DNA of 64,000 nt from Dolichospermum sp. DET69. Lineage in GTDB: Bacteria; Cyanobacteriota; Cyanobacteriia; Cyanobacteriales; Nostocaceae. Both the position numbers and the translations under genes were made by a program. Positions 36,470 through 45,591 of the stretch are shown here, piece by piece (within the stretch, counting starts at the first letter, position 1; the number at the start of each line of letters is the position of its first letter). Location: the NCBI GenBank assembly GCA_017355425.1, contig CP070233.1, positions 3,265,501 to 3,329,500 on the forward strand, in the 5' to 3' direction. The notes beneath the pieces were generated by a model, which searched no databases, was not told the origin of the DNA, and saw only the letters and a list, made by a program, of their open reading frames with translations.

Positions 36470-37111
36470 TTAACTAAAAATTCCCAACAACCAACGATTC
36501 ACCTCACCATCATCTTGAGTTAAACTGCGGTGAATAGCTTCCTTAACAGTAGCTAATTGTAAACCTGGTAACACCTTTGATTCCTCAATTCTCCTACTAC
36601 CACCATCAACTATTTCAAAAGCAATAATATCATCATTATTAGCATTCATTACCCAATATTCCTTTACCCCTAAACGTTCATAGAGTAACCGCTTAAAACC
36701 CAAATCATCATTAATAGAAGAAGCAGCAATTTCTACAACTAAAGTTGGTGCTGCTAACTCATTAATATTTACAGGAGAATTATTCAAAGGGGGAAATTTT
36801 ATTTTCTCACCAATATAAAAAGCTAAATCAGGTTGACATTCACTTTCACTAGTTCTGCGAAAACTGGTATTTACCCAGCCTTTAATCTTAATGTTTTTCA
36901 ATGTCGCATACAGATTAACAACATTTGCAACAACATTATTATTGTTTCCATGAATTGAACCAACTGGTGACATTTCTATCCTCATGTAATCTTGATAATA
37001 ATAAAATCTTCCCTGTTGATAATTAGGATGATCAACAAATTCCATAAACTCATCCCAACTGACATTTACCCAGGTATCTGTAACGATATTTAGTAAATTA
37101 GCAATAACCAT
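36470..37111 (-). CDS. Uma2-family (DUF820) putative endonuclease
   Basis: A 213-residue relative of the previous gene. MEFVDHPNYQQGRFYYYQDYMRIEM, then CQPDLAFYIGE and PTLVVEIAASSINDDLGFKR with the family's D and E-x-(A/V) positions, are visible. It starts 5 bases behind the stop of the ATPase gene, which suggests coupled translation and a functional link. Confidence 0.88.
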   Translation of the reverse strand: MVIANLLNIVTDTWVNVSWDEFMEFVDHPNYQQGRFYYYQDYMRIEMSPVGSIHGNNNNVVANVVNLYATLKNIKIKGWVNTSFRRTSESECQPDLAFYIGEKIKFPPLNNSPVNINELAAPTLVVEIAASSINDDLGFKRLLYERLGVKEYWVMNANNDDIIAFEIVDGGSRRIEESKVLPGLQLATVKEAIHRSLTQDDGEVNRWLLGIFS

Positions 37112-37116
37112 GAAAC

Positions 37117-39192
37117 TTACCTCTCTCTTTCTACTTCAATAATTTCCGTATATTCAAAACCATTCAAACTTTGTCTAACCAAAGAATATCTTTCCCTCCC
37201 CAACTCAATAAAATCCTGTTCACAATTAGGCTTAGAAGAATAATAAACTAACACATATTCCTTCCCAATTTTATCAGCAATTTCCTCCTCAACTTCTACC
37301 CTCCATTGAGTCTTAGTTACTAACACAATTAACTGATTTGCTAACTTAGGAATAGTTCTCGCAATGTGACGACGAGAATTAGTATCTAAACTCCCAAAAG
37401 GAGAATCCATAACAATAGGAAAAGTGCTACTATCAGGAACCATCATCATTTTTCGATTTTCACTCCAGTCACGCACCTTATCAATAATACTAGCGATAAA
37501 AGATAAACTGAGAATTTGATTTTCTCCCGTTGAAGCTGCAACTTGTGCTTCAATTCCCGTCGTATTTTCCACCAAACTTAATTCATACTTTTCGCTAATT
37601 TTGGGAATATAAGGAGTAAAAGAAATAGCCGAGAAAATTTCCTGCACTCGTTGTTCCAATTGCAGACGAAATTGATTTTCTTGACGGTTTTTAACTTCCG
37701 ATAACCGTTCAATAGCATCTTGAGTAGCATTAATCCGACGTTGTGCTAAAGATTGTTTTTCCTCATTCTGTTTTTGTTTAGAAATTTGTTTTATCAAAGC
37801 ATCAATATCTGTTTTTAGGTGAGAAACTTCCTGTTGATTTGCACCCTGTTCTCGATTTAATTCATCAATTTTAGCTTCAATTTCATCCAGGCGTTTTTGT
37901 AAACTACTAATTTCCTCATTCGGATCTTTTCGTAATTGTTCTTGAATACCAGATAATTCCAGTTCAACTTGTGATAAATTTTCCCTTAACTGGTGAATTC
38001 GGGCTTGTTCTCTATCTGCTTCTTCCCAAAAAGAATCAGCTTGATTATCAATTTCATCAACTTGTGCGCTCATTCTAATTGCGGTTTCTTCCACAGTTGA
38101 AGAACCTGCTTTTTTCATGAGATTTTTGACATGAAAATGAGTATGTGTTCCTTCTCTTAAATCCGCACCACAAATACATCTTCCAGAAGTGAGTAAATCA
38201 TTGACAAATTCCCGCGAAATTCCCGCAGTTAATTCACCACGTTGTTTTAAATCTGTGAAGATTTCCCGAAACTTAGTAGTAGTTTCTGACAACAGCACTG
38301 TATAACCCCGTGCGGAAATAACTTTTTTTAAATTCTCCCGTGTTTTTTTCAATTCGTCCCGTAAACTGTCTTTTTGCGATTCTAAACTTTGCTTTCTTTC
38401 CTGTAATTCCTTAACAGCACTCAATTCTCGTAACTTATTACTAACTTCTTTTTTTAATGTTTGATAATTTTCCAACTCTTGATTTATTTCTGTTTGACGT
38501 TTATGGATATTTTCAATTTCCAGTTCTTGCTTTTCTTGCTGATTCAACAACTGTTTAGTTTCCGCGTCACCAATATGTTTTAAATCAGTTTCTAAAGTTT
38601 TTTTAGCATCTTTCAGGTGTTTAATAGAAAGTTCAATGACTTCCACACCCAAAAAAGTTCTAATTGCTGCTGCAATTTCCGCTTTATTATCAGAACGAAC
38701 AATTTCTTCAATGCGTTCACCGTCAAAGAAAAAATATTGATGTAAACTTGCTGGTAAAATCTGAGTAATAATTTCCTCAGCTTGCTGAAGAGGAAAATAC
38801 CATTTTCCGTCATCTCCAGCAACTTGAATTTTTAACTGAGTTTTCCCAGCTTCAATAAAATCACTTTCATTTTTATAAACCCGACAACCACGAGTAGCAC
38901 GATAACGATTACTTTCATGTTCCCAACCAACTTCTACCCAACATTCCACAGGTTGACTAGGTTGAGATTCTGCAATTGCGCGTTTATTTACTAACTGTTC
39001 AGTTGACGCAAAAGCCGCACTAAATTTTTCATATAAAACCCAAGTAAACGCATTCAAAATACTAGTTTTACCCGCTCCATTACTCCCGTAAATCATGGTA
39101 GTATTTCTAACATCTCCACCAGCTAAAGTTATTTCGGGAGTTTTCCCATAAAAGGAACGAAAATTACATAATTTAATCGAAGTTAGCTTCAT
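37117..39192 (-). CDS. Second DndD-like SMC ATPase
   Basis: A 691-residue ABC-type ATPase: Walker A in MIYGSNGAGKTSILNAF, FFFDGERIEEIVRS shared with DndD, two coiled coils, a CICGADL hook-like motif near residue 340, and the C-terminal VMDSPFGSLDTNSRRHIART Walker B region. It is related to DndD but clearly a separate lineage (centre and hook differ). Its first codon overlaps the stop of a 57-residue protein by ATGA. It is followed by two Uma2 genes and dnd-associated gene 4. It may serve a restriction or sensing role, as an accessory to the modification genes. Confidence 0.87.
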   Translation of the reverse strand: MKLTSIKLCNFRSFYGKTPEITLAGGDVRNTTMIYGSNGAGKTSILNAFTWVLYEKFSAAFASTEQLVNKRAIAESQPSQPVECWVEVGWEHESNRYRATRGCRVYKNESDFIEAGKTQLKIQVAGDDGKWYFPLQQAEEIITQILPASLHQYFFFDGERIEEIVRSDNKAEIAAAIRTFLGVEVIELSIKHLKDAKKTLETDLKHIGDAETKQLLNQQEKQELEIENIHKRQTEINQELENYQTLKKEVSNKLRELSAVKELQERKQSLESQKDSLRDELKKTRENLKKVISARGYTVLLSETTTKFREIFTDLKQRGELTAGISREFVNDLLTSGRCICGADLREGTHTHFHVKNLMKKAGSSTVEETAIRMSAQVDEIDNQADSFWEEADREQARIHQLRENLSQVELELSGIQEQLRKDPNEEISSLQKRLDEIEAKIDELNREQGANQQEVSHLKTDIDALIKQISKQKQNEEKQSLAQRRINATQDAIERLSEVKNRQENQFRLQLEQRVQEIFSAISFTPYIPKISEKYELSLVENTTGIEAQVAASTGENQILSLSFIASIIDKVRDWSENRKMMMVPDSSTFPIVMDSPFGSLDTNSRRHIARTIPKLANQLIVLVTKTQWRVEVEEEIADKIGKEYVLVYYSSKPNCEQDFIELGRERYSLVRQSLNGFEYTEIIEVERER

Positions 39193-39362
39193 TGCACCGC
39201 TTCCTTCACAATAGTGAGAATATCATCATTAATATGACCTTTGCTTTTTCTATCTAATCGGTTTTTCTCTAATTTACATACCTTCTCAATAATTTGCTTT
39301 ACCTCAGGAGGTGCGCTGGTAATTGGTTCTTGAACATCTTCAATGTTTGATTCTGGTATCAT
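39189..39362 (-). CDS. 57-residue protein coupled to the DndD-like ATPase
   Basis: MIPESNIEDVQEPITSAPPE at the start, then a basic, helical C-terminus (VCKLEKNRLDRKSKGHINDD). Its TGA overlaps the ATPase ATG (ATGA), a classic coupling signal, and it is the first gene of the operon. I do not know a family. Too short for most gene callers. It may be a small subunit, an antitoxin-like regulator or DNA-binding partner; none is shown. Confidence 0.7.
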   Translation of the reverse strand: MIPESNIEDVQEPITSAPPEVKQIIEKVCKLEKNRLDRKSKGHINDDILTIVKEAVQ

Positions 39363-39599
39363 TTTCAAACAGCAATAGATTTATTTTCTATTTTAACCAG
39401 TTCTGATCCTATTTTTATCTATCTGTCAATTACAAATCTTAACGCAGCCAGAAGCCAGGGAATAAATTCCCTGTCTGATAGCTAAAGTCGGTTAAAACCG
39501 ACTATTATAGTGGTATGCACTGGGATGAGATACACAATTGACCAGAAAATTTATACACTAAAAGCTTTCAAGTCTGTTCTCTTTTCCCTGCTATATCAA
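39363..39599. other. Promoter side of the minus-strand operon plus repeat fragments
   Basis: Contains inverted repeats AGGGAATAAATTCCCT near 39462 and AGTCGGTTAAAACCGACT near 39487, and a fragment of the TATAGCGGT family (TATAGTGGTATGCACTGGGA) near 39508. I see no gene. Confidence 0.5.
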
Positions 39600-39853
39600 A
39601 TTAAAATGGAAATCGTACCCTAGCTTTAGGAAAACTAACCATGAGAGCATAAATAAACGGAGTAATCTGTAGTTTATGTGAACCAAACCACTCAAAACAT
39701 GAGTAAACGTTATCTAGGTCATAACACCTTGGGATTCGCTAGTCCCCTGCCATGTTGCTACTTATTAAACAATCCGCAAGGATAGTGTATTTAGCATAAC
39801 AAGCTCAGATAACAAGGTTGAAGCAAACATTACCCTGAAAAGGTGAAATTTAA
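39600..39853 (+). ncRNA. Probable omega RNA (HEARO) of IscB
   Basis: IscB nucleases use a guide RNA encoded directly upstream of their gene. Here the 250 bases before iscB hold no frame but show short pairing stretches and two motifs shared with orphan elements at 56.6 and 59.95 kb: GGAAAACTA..TGAGAG at 39629-39647 and ACAAGCTCA..GGTTGA at 39799-39821. The RNA would end near ACCCTGAAAAGGTGAAATTT at the iscB start. The 5' end, and so the guide, is not placed by sequence alone. Confidence 0.65.
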
Positions 39854-41131
39854 ATGTCTAATTTTGTTCTAGTTCTGGATACCAACAAAAAACCACTTAC
39901 TCCAATCCATCCAGGAGATGCACGTTTTTTATTAAATCAACAAAAAGCTGCTGTATTTAGAAGATTTCCATTTACCATAATTTTGAAAGAACCTAAATCT
40001 GACGTTCCAACTCAACCGATTGAATTAAAAATAGATCCAGGGAGTAAAACTACAGGTTTTGCGTTAGTTCAAAATAATAAAGTCATCTGGGGTATGGAAT
40101 TACAACACAGAGGTTTAGCTATTAAAGAAAGCCTAGAAACTCGAAAAGGAGTAAGGCGAGGAAGACGTTCTAGACATACTCGTTATCGTCAAGCTAGATT
40201 TCTTAACCGCACTAAACCTCAAGGTTGGTTAGCACCTTCTTTAAGCCATAGAGTTTTAACTATTAACACTTGGGTCAAAAGATTATGTAATTTTGCCCCA
40301 ATAACTGACATAGTTCAAGAGATTGCTAGGTTTGACCTACAGCAGCTAGAAAACCCGGAGATATCAGGCTTTGAGTATCAACAGGGAGAGTTACAAGGGT
40401 ATGAAGTCCGTGAATATCTTTTGAATAAATGGAATAGAAAATGTGCATACTGTAATGCTGAAAATGTCCCTTTACAAGTTGAGCATATTAAACCAAAAGC
40501 CAAAGGAGGAACTAATAGAATTTCTAATTTGTGTCTAGCTTGTGAGAAATGCAATATCAAAAAAGGTACTCAAGATATTGAGAAGTTTTTAGTAAAAAAG
40601 CCTGAGTTGTTGAAGCAAATTTTATCCCAAGCCAAGCACCCACTAAAAGATGCGTCTGCTGTAAATTCAACGAGATGGGCTTTATTTAATAAGTTAAAAG
40701 AAACTGGATTACCTATAACAACAGGTTCAGGAGGTTTAACTAAGTTTAATAGAACTCGTTTAGGATTGCCTAAAACTCATTGGATTGATGCTGCTTGTGT
40801 AGGGAAAGTTGAAACTCTCAAAATACTTACAACAAAAATTTTAACAGTAAAAAGCACGGGGCATAGTTGCAGAAGATTCTGTAGGATCAATAAATTTGGT
40901 TTTCCTTGCACCGAGCCTAAACAAATATTCACTCATGTTTCTACAGGAGATTTTGTTAAGGCTACTTTGCACAAAGATCGTAAAAATATAACTTCTGGAA
41001 ACTATGTAAGTCGTGTTAAAACTCCCACAAAAAACGGATGTGAGATTGTTATCAATGGTTTTAGAGTTGAATTTTCAACAATGAAAGATATTACTAAGGT
41101 TCATTGTAGTGACGGATATAGCTACGTTTGA
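39854..41131 (+). CDS. iscB: RNA-guided HNH/RuvC endonuclease IscB
   Basis: A 425-residue IscB, the ancestor group of Cas9. Order seen: PLMP-type N-terminus (PLTPIHPGDARFLLNQQKAAV), RuvC-I with aspartate (ELKIDPGSKTTGFAL), arginine-rich bridge helix (KGVRRGRRSRHTRYRQARF), RuvC-II glutamate (DIVQEIARFD), HNH (CAYCNAENVPLQVEHIKPKA then NLCLACEKCNIKKG), RuvC-III (HWIDAACVG) and a C-terminal target-interaction region. All catalytic residues look intact. No TnpA gene and no clear transposon right end follows; the next gene starts 21 bases later. Confidence 0.94.
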   Translation: MSNFVLVLDTNKKPLTPIHPGDARFLLNQQKAAVFRRFPFTIILKEPKSDVPTQPIELKIDPGSKTTGFALVQNNKVIWGMELQHRGLAIKESLETRKGVRRGRRSRHTRYRQARFLNRTKPQGWLAPSLSHRVLTINTWVKRLCNFAPITDIVQEIARFDLQQLENPEISGFEYQQGELQGYEVREYLLNKWNRKCAYCNAENVPLQVEHIKPKAKGGTNRISNLCLACEKCNIKKGTQDIEKFLVKKPELLKQILSQAKHPLKDASAVNSTRWALFNKLKETGLPITTGSGGLTKFNRTRLGLPKTHWIDAACVGKVETLKILTTKILTVKSTGHSCRRFCRINKFGFPCTEPKQIFTHVSTGDFVKATLHKDRKNITSGNYVSRVKTPTKNGCEIVINGFRVEFSTMKDITKVHCSDGYSYV

Positions 41132-41151
41132 CTACGGAAAACTACAATTTT

Positions 41152-41724
41152 ATGAGATTAAATGCAGAGACAGTTACTATTGCTAAATGGAGTTTAGACG
41201 ACTATCATCGTATGATTGAAATTGGCCTTTTAGCTGGTCGTCAAGTTGAACTACTAAATGGAGAAATTATCAACATGGCACCGGAAGGACCAGAACACGC
41301 GCAAATTAATACTGACTCTGCTGAATATTTGCGAGAATTACTCGGTTCAAAAGCACTGGTAAGAGATGCAAAACCTATTACAATACCTAATAGCAATTCA
41401 GAACCAGAACCAGATTTAGCAATAGTTGAACCACTGCGGGCTATTTATCGCAGTCATCATCCTTATCCTGAAAATATATTTTGGTTAATCGAATATTCTA
41501 AAACTACCCTAAGTAAAGATTTAGATGTAAAACGCAAAACCTATGCTGCTGCATTAATTAATGAGTATTGGGTAGTAGACTTAAAAAATCAACAATTAAA
41601 AGTGTTTAGAGAACCAATAAATGGTAATTATTCTAGAGAATTAACCTTTACTTACGGTGAAATATCTCCCTTAGCATTTCCAGAAATTAAAATTTCTATT
41701 CAACGGTTACTACAAGGATTTTAA
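41152..41724 (+). CDS. Uma2-family (DUF820) putative endonuclease
   Basis: A 190-residue Uma2 protein: YHRMIEIGLLAGRQVELLNGEIINMAP, SEPEPDLAIVEP (aspartate) and NIFWLIEYSKTTLSKDLDVKR (E-Y-S). The start is the ATG at 41152; the frame opens earlier at a TTG overlapping the iscB stop. Its position right behind iscB may be chance. Confidence 0.87.
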   Translation: MRLNAETVTIAKWSLDDYHRMIEIGLLAGRQVELLNGEIINMAPEGPEHAQINTDSAEYLRELLGSKALVRDAKPITIPNSNSEPEPDLAIVEPLRAIYRSHHPYPENIFWLIEYSKTTLSKDLDVKRKTYAAALINEYWVVDLKNQQLKVFREPINGNYSRELTFTYGEISPLAFPEIKISIQRLLQGF

Positions 41725-42057
41725 CAACTAGAGTTTAGACTAAATTTGATTTTTAAAGCTACAACCCTTATGTAACAAAGGGTTTCGATTTTGGATTTCT
41801 ATCAATCGTAAAAATCATCAAAACATTTCTGGATAATACTTTGGCGGTTTAATACATTAAGGGACTGACGTTTCAGAGGTATCAACCTATCTTCCGCACC
41901 CTCAACTGTCACAATCGGTTTTTACTGTTTTTTATGATGAAATGAGGATGTATTGTATACCGAATCTCGATAAATTAACGGATACATGATGCCGACAAGG
42001 CATAATTTGTATCCAAAAATCAAGAGAAAATCAAGTGATAATACTATGTGACACCCC

Positions 42058-42080
42058 AGGGTGCGGAATGTGGGATCAAG
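42058..42080 (-). repeat. Solo inverted-repeat end of the IS1634-type element
   Basis: GGTGCGGAATGTGGGATCAA matches the terminal repeat of the element at 5600-6713 (GTGCGGAATGTGGG). No second end or transposase lies nearby, so it is a leftover after deletion or a one-ended remnant. Confidence 0.65.
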
Positions 42081-42191
42081 GCTTTCAGAATCATCAAATT
42101 AAAATAGTTTTGGGGGTTGACTTGCACAGTTAGATGTGATATTGTGATAATGGGAATCTGTACTTCCATAAAAATTTCACTTACACTCCAT

Positions 42192-42221
42192 TATACTAAT
42201 ATAGCACATCGCCGGCGATGT
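42192..42221 (+). promoter_or_regulatory. -10-like box and 16-bp palindrome upstream of uvrB
   Basis: TATACT at 42192-42197 is followed, at the distance where transcription would start, by the perfect palindrome ACATCGCCGGCGATGT (42206-42221). The uvrB start is 81 bases downstream. The layout suggests an operator over the start site. It does not resemble the cyanobacterial LexA box I know, and no -35 box is clear. Confidence 0.35.
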
Positions 42222-42302
42222 TGCAAGCCGACTCCCAAAAAAAATTTTGCGCCAGATATAAAAGAAATTGTGTAGAATTGGATATTATGATCAAGCTAGA
42301 TA

Positions 42303-44297
42303 ATGGATTTTCAACTCCAAGCACCCTTTGTCCCTACCGGTGATCAACCACAAGCGATCGCTCAACTTTCTGCCAGTATTCAAGAAGGAAATCATTATCA
42401 AACATTACTCGGTGCCACAGGAACGGGTAAGACATTTTCCATAGCCGCTGTCATTGAAAAAGTCGGTAGGCCTACCCTAGTATTAGCACATAATAAGACC
42501 TTAGCCGCCCAGTTATGTAACGAACTGCGGGAGTTTTTTCCTCATAATGCAGTTGAGTATTTTGTCAGTTATTACGATTACTATCAACCCGAAGCATACC
42601 TTCCCGTTACTGATACTTATATAGAAAAAACATCAGCAATTAATGAAGAAATAGATATGTTGCGACATTCCGCAACTCGTTCTTTATTTGAACGCAAGGA
42701 TGTAATTGTTGTAGCTTCCATTAGTTGTATTTACGGTTTAGGAATGCCGGCGGAATACCTGAAAGCCGCAATTCGGTTACAATTAGGAATGGAAATTGAT
42801 CCCCGTCAAGTTTTAAGGGATTTAACAGCAGTTCAATATACTCGTAATGACATCGAAATGGGGAGAGGAAAATTTCGGGTTCGCGGTGATGTTTTAGAAA
42901 TTTCCCCTGCTTATGAAGATAGAATTATTCGCGTGGAATTTTTCGGTGATGAAATTGATGCAATTAGATATGTTGATCCTGTTTCTGGGGAAATTCTCCA
43001 CAGTTTAGAAGCGGTTAATATCTATCCTGCGCGTCACTTTGTTACCCCCAAAGAAAGAGTAGAAATTGCTTGTGCAGATATCGCTGATGAATTAAAACAG
43101 CAACAATTAACATTAGAATCCATGGGTAAATTAGTCGAAGCCCAACGCATAGATCAACGCACCCGTTATGATTTAGAAATGTTACGAGAAGTGGGATATT
43201 GTAACGGCGTAGAAAATTACTCCCGTCATTTAGCAGGTAGACAAGCGGGAGAACCTCCAGAATGTTTAATTGATTATTTTTCTAAAGATTGGTTATTAGT
43301 GATAGATGAATCTCATGTTACTGTTCCCCAAATTCGGGGAATGTATAACGGAGATCAAGCTAGGAAAAAAGTATTAATTGATCATGGTTTTCGGCTTCCC
43401 AGTGCGGCGGATAATCGTCCTTTACAAGCGGAAGAATTTTGGCAAAAAGTTAATCAATGTATTTTCGTTTCTGCGACTCCAGGAAATTGGGAATTAGAAA
43501 TTTCTGAAGATAATATTATTGAACAGGTAATTAGACCAACGGGAGTAATTGACCCAGAAATATTTGTGCGTCCCACTGAGGGACAAATTGATGATTTATT
43601 AGGAGAAATAAAAGATCGAGTTGACCTTCAGGAAAGAACTTTGGTTACTACATTAACTAAACGCATGGCGGAGGATTTAACTGAATATTTAGCAGAGAGG
43701 GGAATTAAAATCAGATATTTGCATTCAGAAATTAATTCTATTCAACGCATTGAAATATTACAAGATTTGCGAAATGGGGTTTTTGATGTGTTAGTCGGTG
43801 TCAATTTACTGCGGGAAGGTTTAGATTTACCCGAAGTTTCTTTAGTAGCGATTATGGACGCAGATAAAGAAGGTTTTTTGCGGACTGAACGTTCTCTAAT
43901 TCAAACTATCGGTCGGGCTGCGCGTCATATTAGAGGAAAAGCAATTTTATATGCTGATAAATTAACAGGTAGTATGATTAAAGCCATTGATGAAACTGAT
44001 AGAAGAAGAGGAATTCAAACGGCTTATAATAAATTGCATGGAATTACACCTCAACCGATTATCAAAAAGTCTACTAATTCGATTTTATCATTTTTAGATG
44101 CCTCTCGGCGGTTAAATGCAACTGATTTAAAAATGGTTGATGAACATTTAGATGAAATATCCTTAGAAGACATTCCAGAGTTAATTATGCTGTTAGAAAA
44201 ACAAATGAAGGAAGCAGCGAAGAAGATGGAATTTGAAGAGGCTGGAAAATTGCGCGATCGCATTAAGCATTTGCGAGATAAAATGTTGGGTAGATAA
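42303..44297 (+). CDS. uvrB: Excinuclease ABC subunit B (UvrB)
   Basis: A 664-residue DNA repair helicase that loads with UvrA on damage and then recruits UvrC. Seen: Q-motif and Walker A ([20 protein letters not shown]), beta-hairpin region ([16 protein letters not shown]), [14 protein letters not shown] Walker B, helicase motif [20 protein letters not shown] and the C-terminal UVR domain ([17 protein letters not shown]). Complete and of normal length. It is preceded by the palindromic promoter region. Confidence 0.98.
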   Translation: MDFQLQAPFVPTGDQPQAIAQLSASIQEGNHYQTLLGATGTGKTFSIAAVIEKVGRPTLVLAHNKTLAAQLCNELREFFPHNAVEYFVSYYDYYQPEAYLPVTDTYIEKTSAINEEIDMLRHSATRSLFERKDVIVVASISCIYGLGMPAEYLKAAIRLQLGMEIDPRQVLRDLTAVQYTRNDIEMGRGKFRVRGDVLEISPAYEDRIIRVEFFGDEIDAIRYVDPVSGEILHSLEAVNIYPARHFVTPKERVEIACADIADELKQQQLTLESMGKLVEAQRIDQRTRYDLEMLREVGYCNGVENYSRHLAGRQAGEPPECLIDYFSKDWLLVIDESHVTVPQIRGMYNGDQARKKVLIDHGFRLPSAADNRPLQAEEFWQKVNQCIFVSATPGNWELEISEDNIIEQVIRPTGVIDPEIFVRPTEGQIDDLLGEIKDRVDLQERTLVTTLTKRMAEDLTEYLAERGIKIRYLHSEINSIQRIEILQDLRNGVFDVLVGVNLLREGLDLPEVSLVAIMDADKEGFLRTERSLIQTIGRAARHIRGKAILYADKLTGSMIKAIDETDRRRGIQTAYNKLHGITPQPIIKKSTNSILSFLDASRRLNATDLKMVDEHLDEISLEDIPELIMLLEKQMKEAAKKMEFEEAGKLRDRIKHLRDKMLGR

Positions 44298-44310
44298 AAT
44301 AAATGTATAA

Positions 44311-44563
44311 TTAACGCCTTACTAACTTCTTTTGCATAGCAGCATCTTGAATAACATATTTATTGCTAGTAAACACCTGAATACCTGGAACAACACTATA
44401 ATCCATATCATCAGTAATAATCTTAACTGTTCCTGCTCCTGCTTGTAAATGCAGCATTTGCATAAGTTTGCCAAAACCAGACGTTAGTATCTACAAAGAA
44501 AATGTCACTTTGCTGTGGGGTATCAGTTTTGATATCTATGATATCAGCTTGAATAATCGCCAT
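44311..44563 (-). pseudogene. PIN-domain toxin, internally deleted and frameshifted
   Basis: From the ATG at 44563 the protein starts MAIIQADIIDIKTDTPQQSD and reaches FFVDTNVWFWQTYANA (the first PIN aspartate, DTNVW), then runs into a stop. Shifting frame gives GTVKIITDDMDYSVVPGIQV and a C-terminus KYVIQDAAMQKKLVRR, the final PIN part. The middle of the domain is missing. It starts 3 bases behind the stop of the STAS-like gene and was clearly its operon partner. Confidence 0.75.
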
Positions 44564-44566
44564 ACT

Positions 44567-44914
44567 TCAAAAACTTGCAGCCATATCTGTTATCACCGTA
44601 TCCACAGCATTACGATATTTTTCATCAGAGTAATAACGTTTAGCTCTAGTCATTACGTGATTAATAACATCCCATCCATCAGCATTGAGAGAAGTAAATT
44701 CAAGCAATTGATTCAACTTCTCAGATGGGATATCTTTTAACAATTGACCAAATGCAAAATTCACAAATGGAGATGCAAAAACCTTCACTCCTGCAAAATC
44801 TAACTCCACAGTTTCATCAGTTAGTAAACATGGATGAATCTGATCATATAACTTTTGTCCACCATCAGGAGTGATGGCATACTCGCCAACTATATCGTAA
44901 ACTTTATACAGCAT
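44567..44914 (-). CDS. STAS-like (DUF4325) protein
   Basis: A 115-residue protein with ETVELDFAGVKVFASPFVNFAFGQLL, the STAS-like DUF4325 core. The gene is intact and was coupled with the PIN gene behind it. In such pairs the first gene could act as a partner or antitoxin, but I know no proof for this pair. Start ATG at 44914; the 44915-45122 spacer has no gene. Confidence 0.72.
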   Translation of the reverse strand: MLYKVYDIVGEYAITPDGGQKLYDQIHPCLLTDETVELDFAGVKVFASPFVNFAFGQLLKDIPSEKLNQLLEFTSLNADGWDVINHVMTRAKRYYSDEKYRNAVDTVITDMAASF

Positions 44915-45122
44915 GGACTTATCTCCCTCTCTCTAAAGCTTCAGCTTCTTGAGTTTAGGAACTTCTGAAGCTAAACAGTAGTATTTTTCATCACATCGGA
45001 AAGCTATATTGACTAGCGTTCCCGAAAAGTTAGTACAAACGTTTTCGTATTTAACTCCATTATCCCCTATATTGACATAGCTGTCATTACTGAAAATCAT
45101 GAGATTTCCATGATTTTTTCTA

Positions 45123-45536
45123 TTATTCTGTAATTTTTCCTCTAGTCAATTTAATTTGTCCCCGTTTGTTTTTACTATCAAGACGTTTTCTTTGAGAATT
45201 GCGAGTTGGTTTAGTTCGTTTACGTTTTCGGGGTAAAACAGACACACTTTTAATCAGTTCTTGAAGTCGTCTGCAAGCCTCCTCCTTATTCTGTTCTTGA
45301 CTGCGGTATTCCTGCGCTTTAATAACCACAACTCCCTCAAGAGTAATGCGGTGATCTTTCAATTTAAAAAGCCGTTCTTTATAGATTTCTGGTAACGACG
45401 AAGCACCAATATCAAAGCGCAAATGAATAGCAGTAGCTACCTTATTAACATTTTGACCACCTGCACCCTGAGAACGAATTGCACTAATTTCAATATCGCT
45501 ATCAGGAATAATTACTGTCTGGGAAATTTCTATCAT
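45123..45536 (-). CDS. arfB: Peptidyl-tRNA hydrolase ArfB (YaeJ-type release factor)
   Basis: A 137-residue ribosome-rescue factor that frees stalled ribosomes. The catalytic GGQ is in AIRSQGAGGQNVNKVATAIHL near residue 24, and the basic tail (LPRKRKRTKPTRNSQRKRLDSK), which enters the empty mRNA channel, is present. Length is normal. The gene stands alone. Confidence 0.93.
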   Translation of the reverse strand: MIEISQTVIIPDSDIEISAIRSQGAGGQNVNKVATAIHLRFDIGASSLPEIYKERLFKLKDHRITLEGVVVIKAQEYRSQEQNKEEACRRLQELIKSVSVLPRKRKRTKPTRNSQRKRLDSKNKRGQIKLTRGKITE

Positions 45537-45591
45537 TTATATGCAGTAAGTCACATCTATAATAGTTGTAAAAAATATAGACAAATATCTT

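Larger units (their letters stand above)
41725..42302. other. Region upstream of uvrB
   Basis: No gene is seen. It holds a solo copy of the insertion element end at 42058-42080 and, near the uvrB start, a -10-like TATACT and a palindrome (separate entry). An AACAAAGGGTTTCG stretch near 41777 is not a convincing terminator. Confidence 0.5.
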
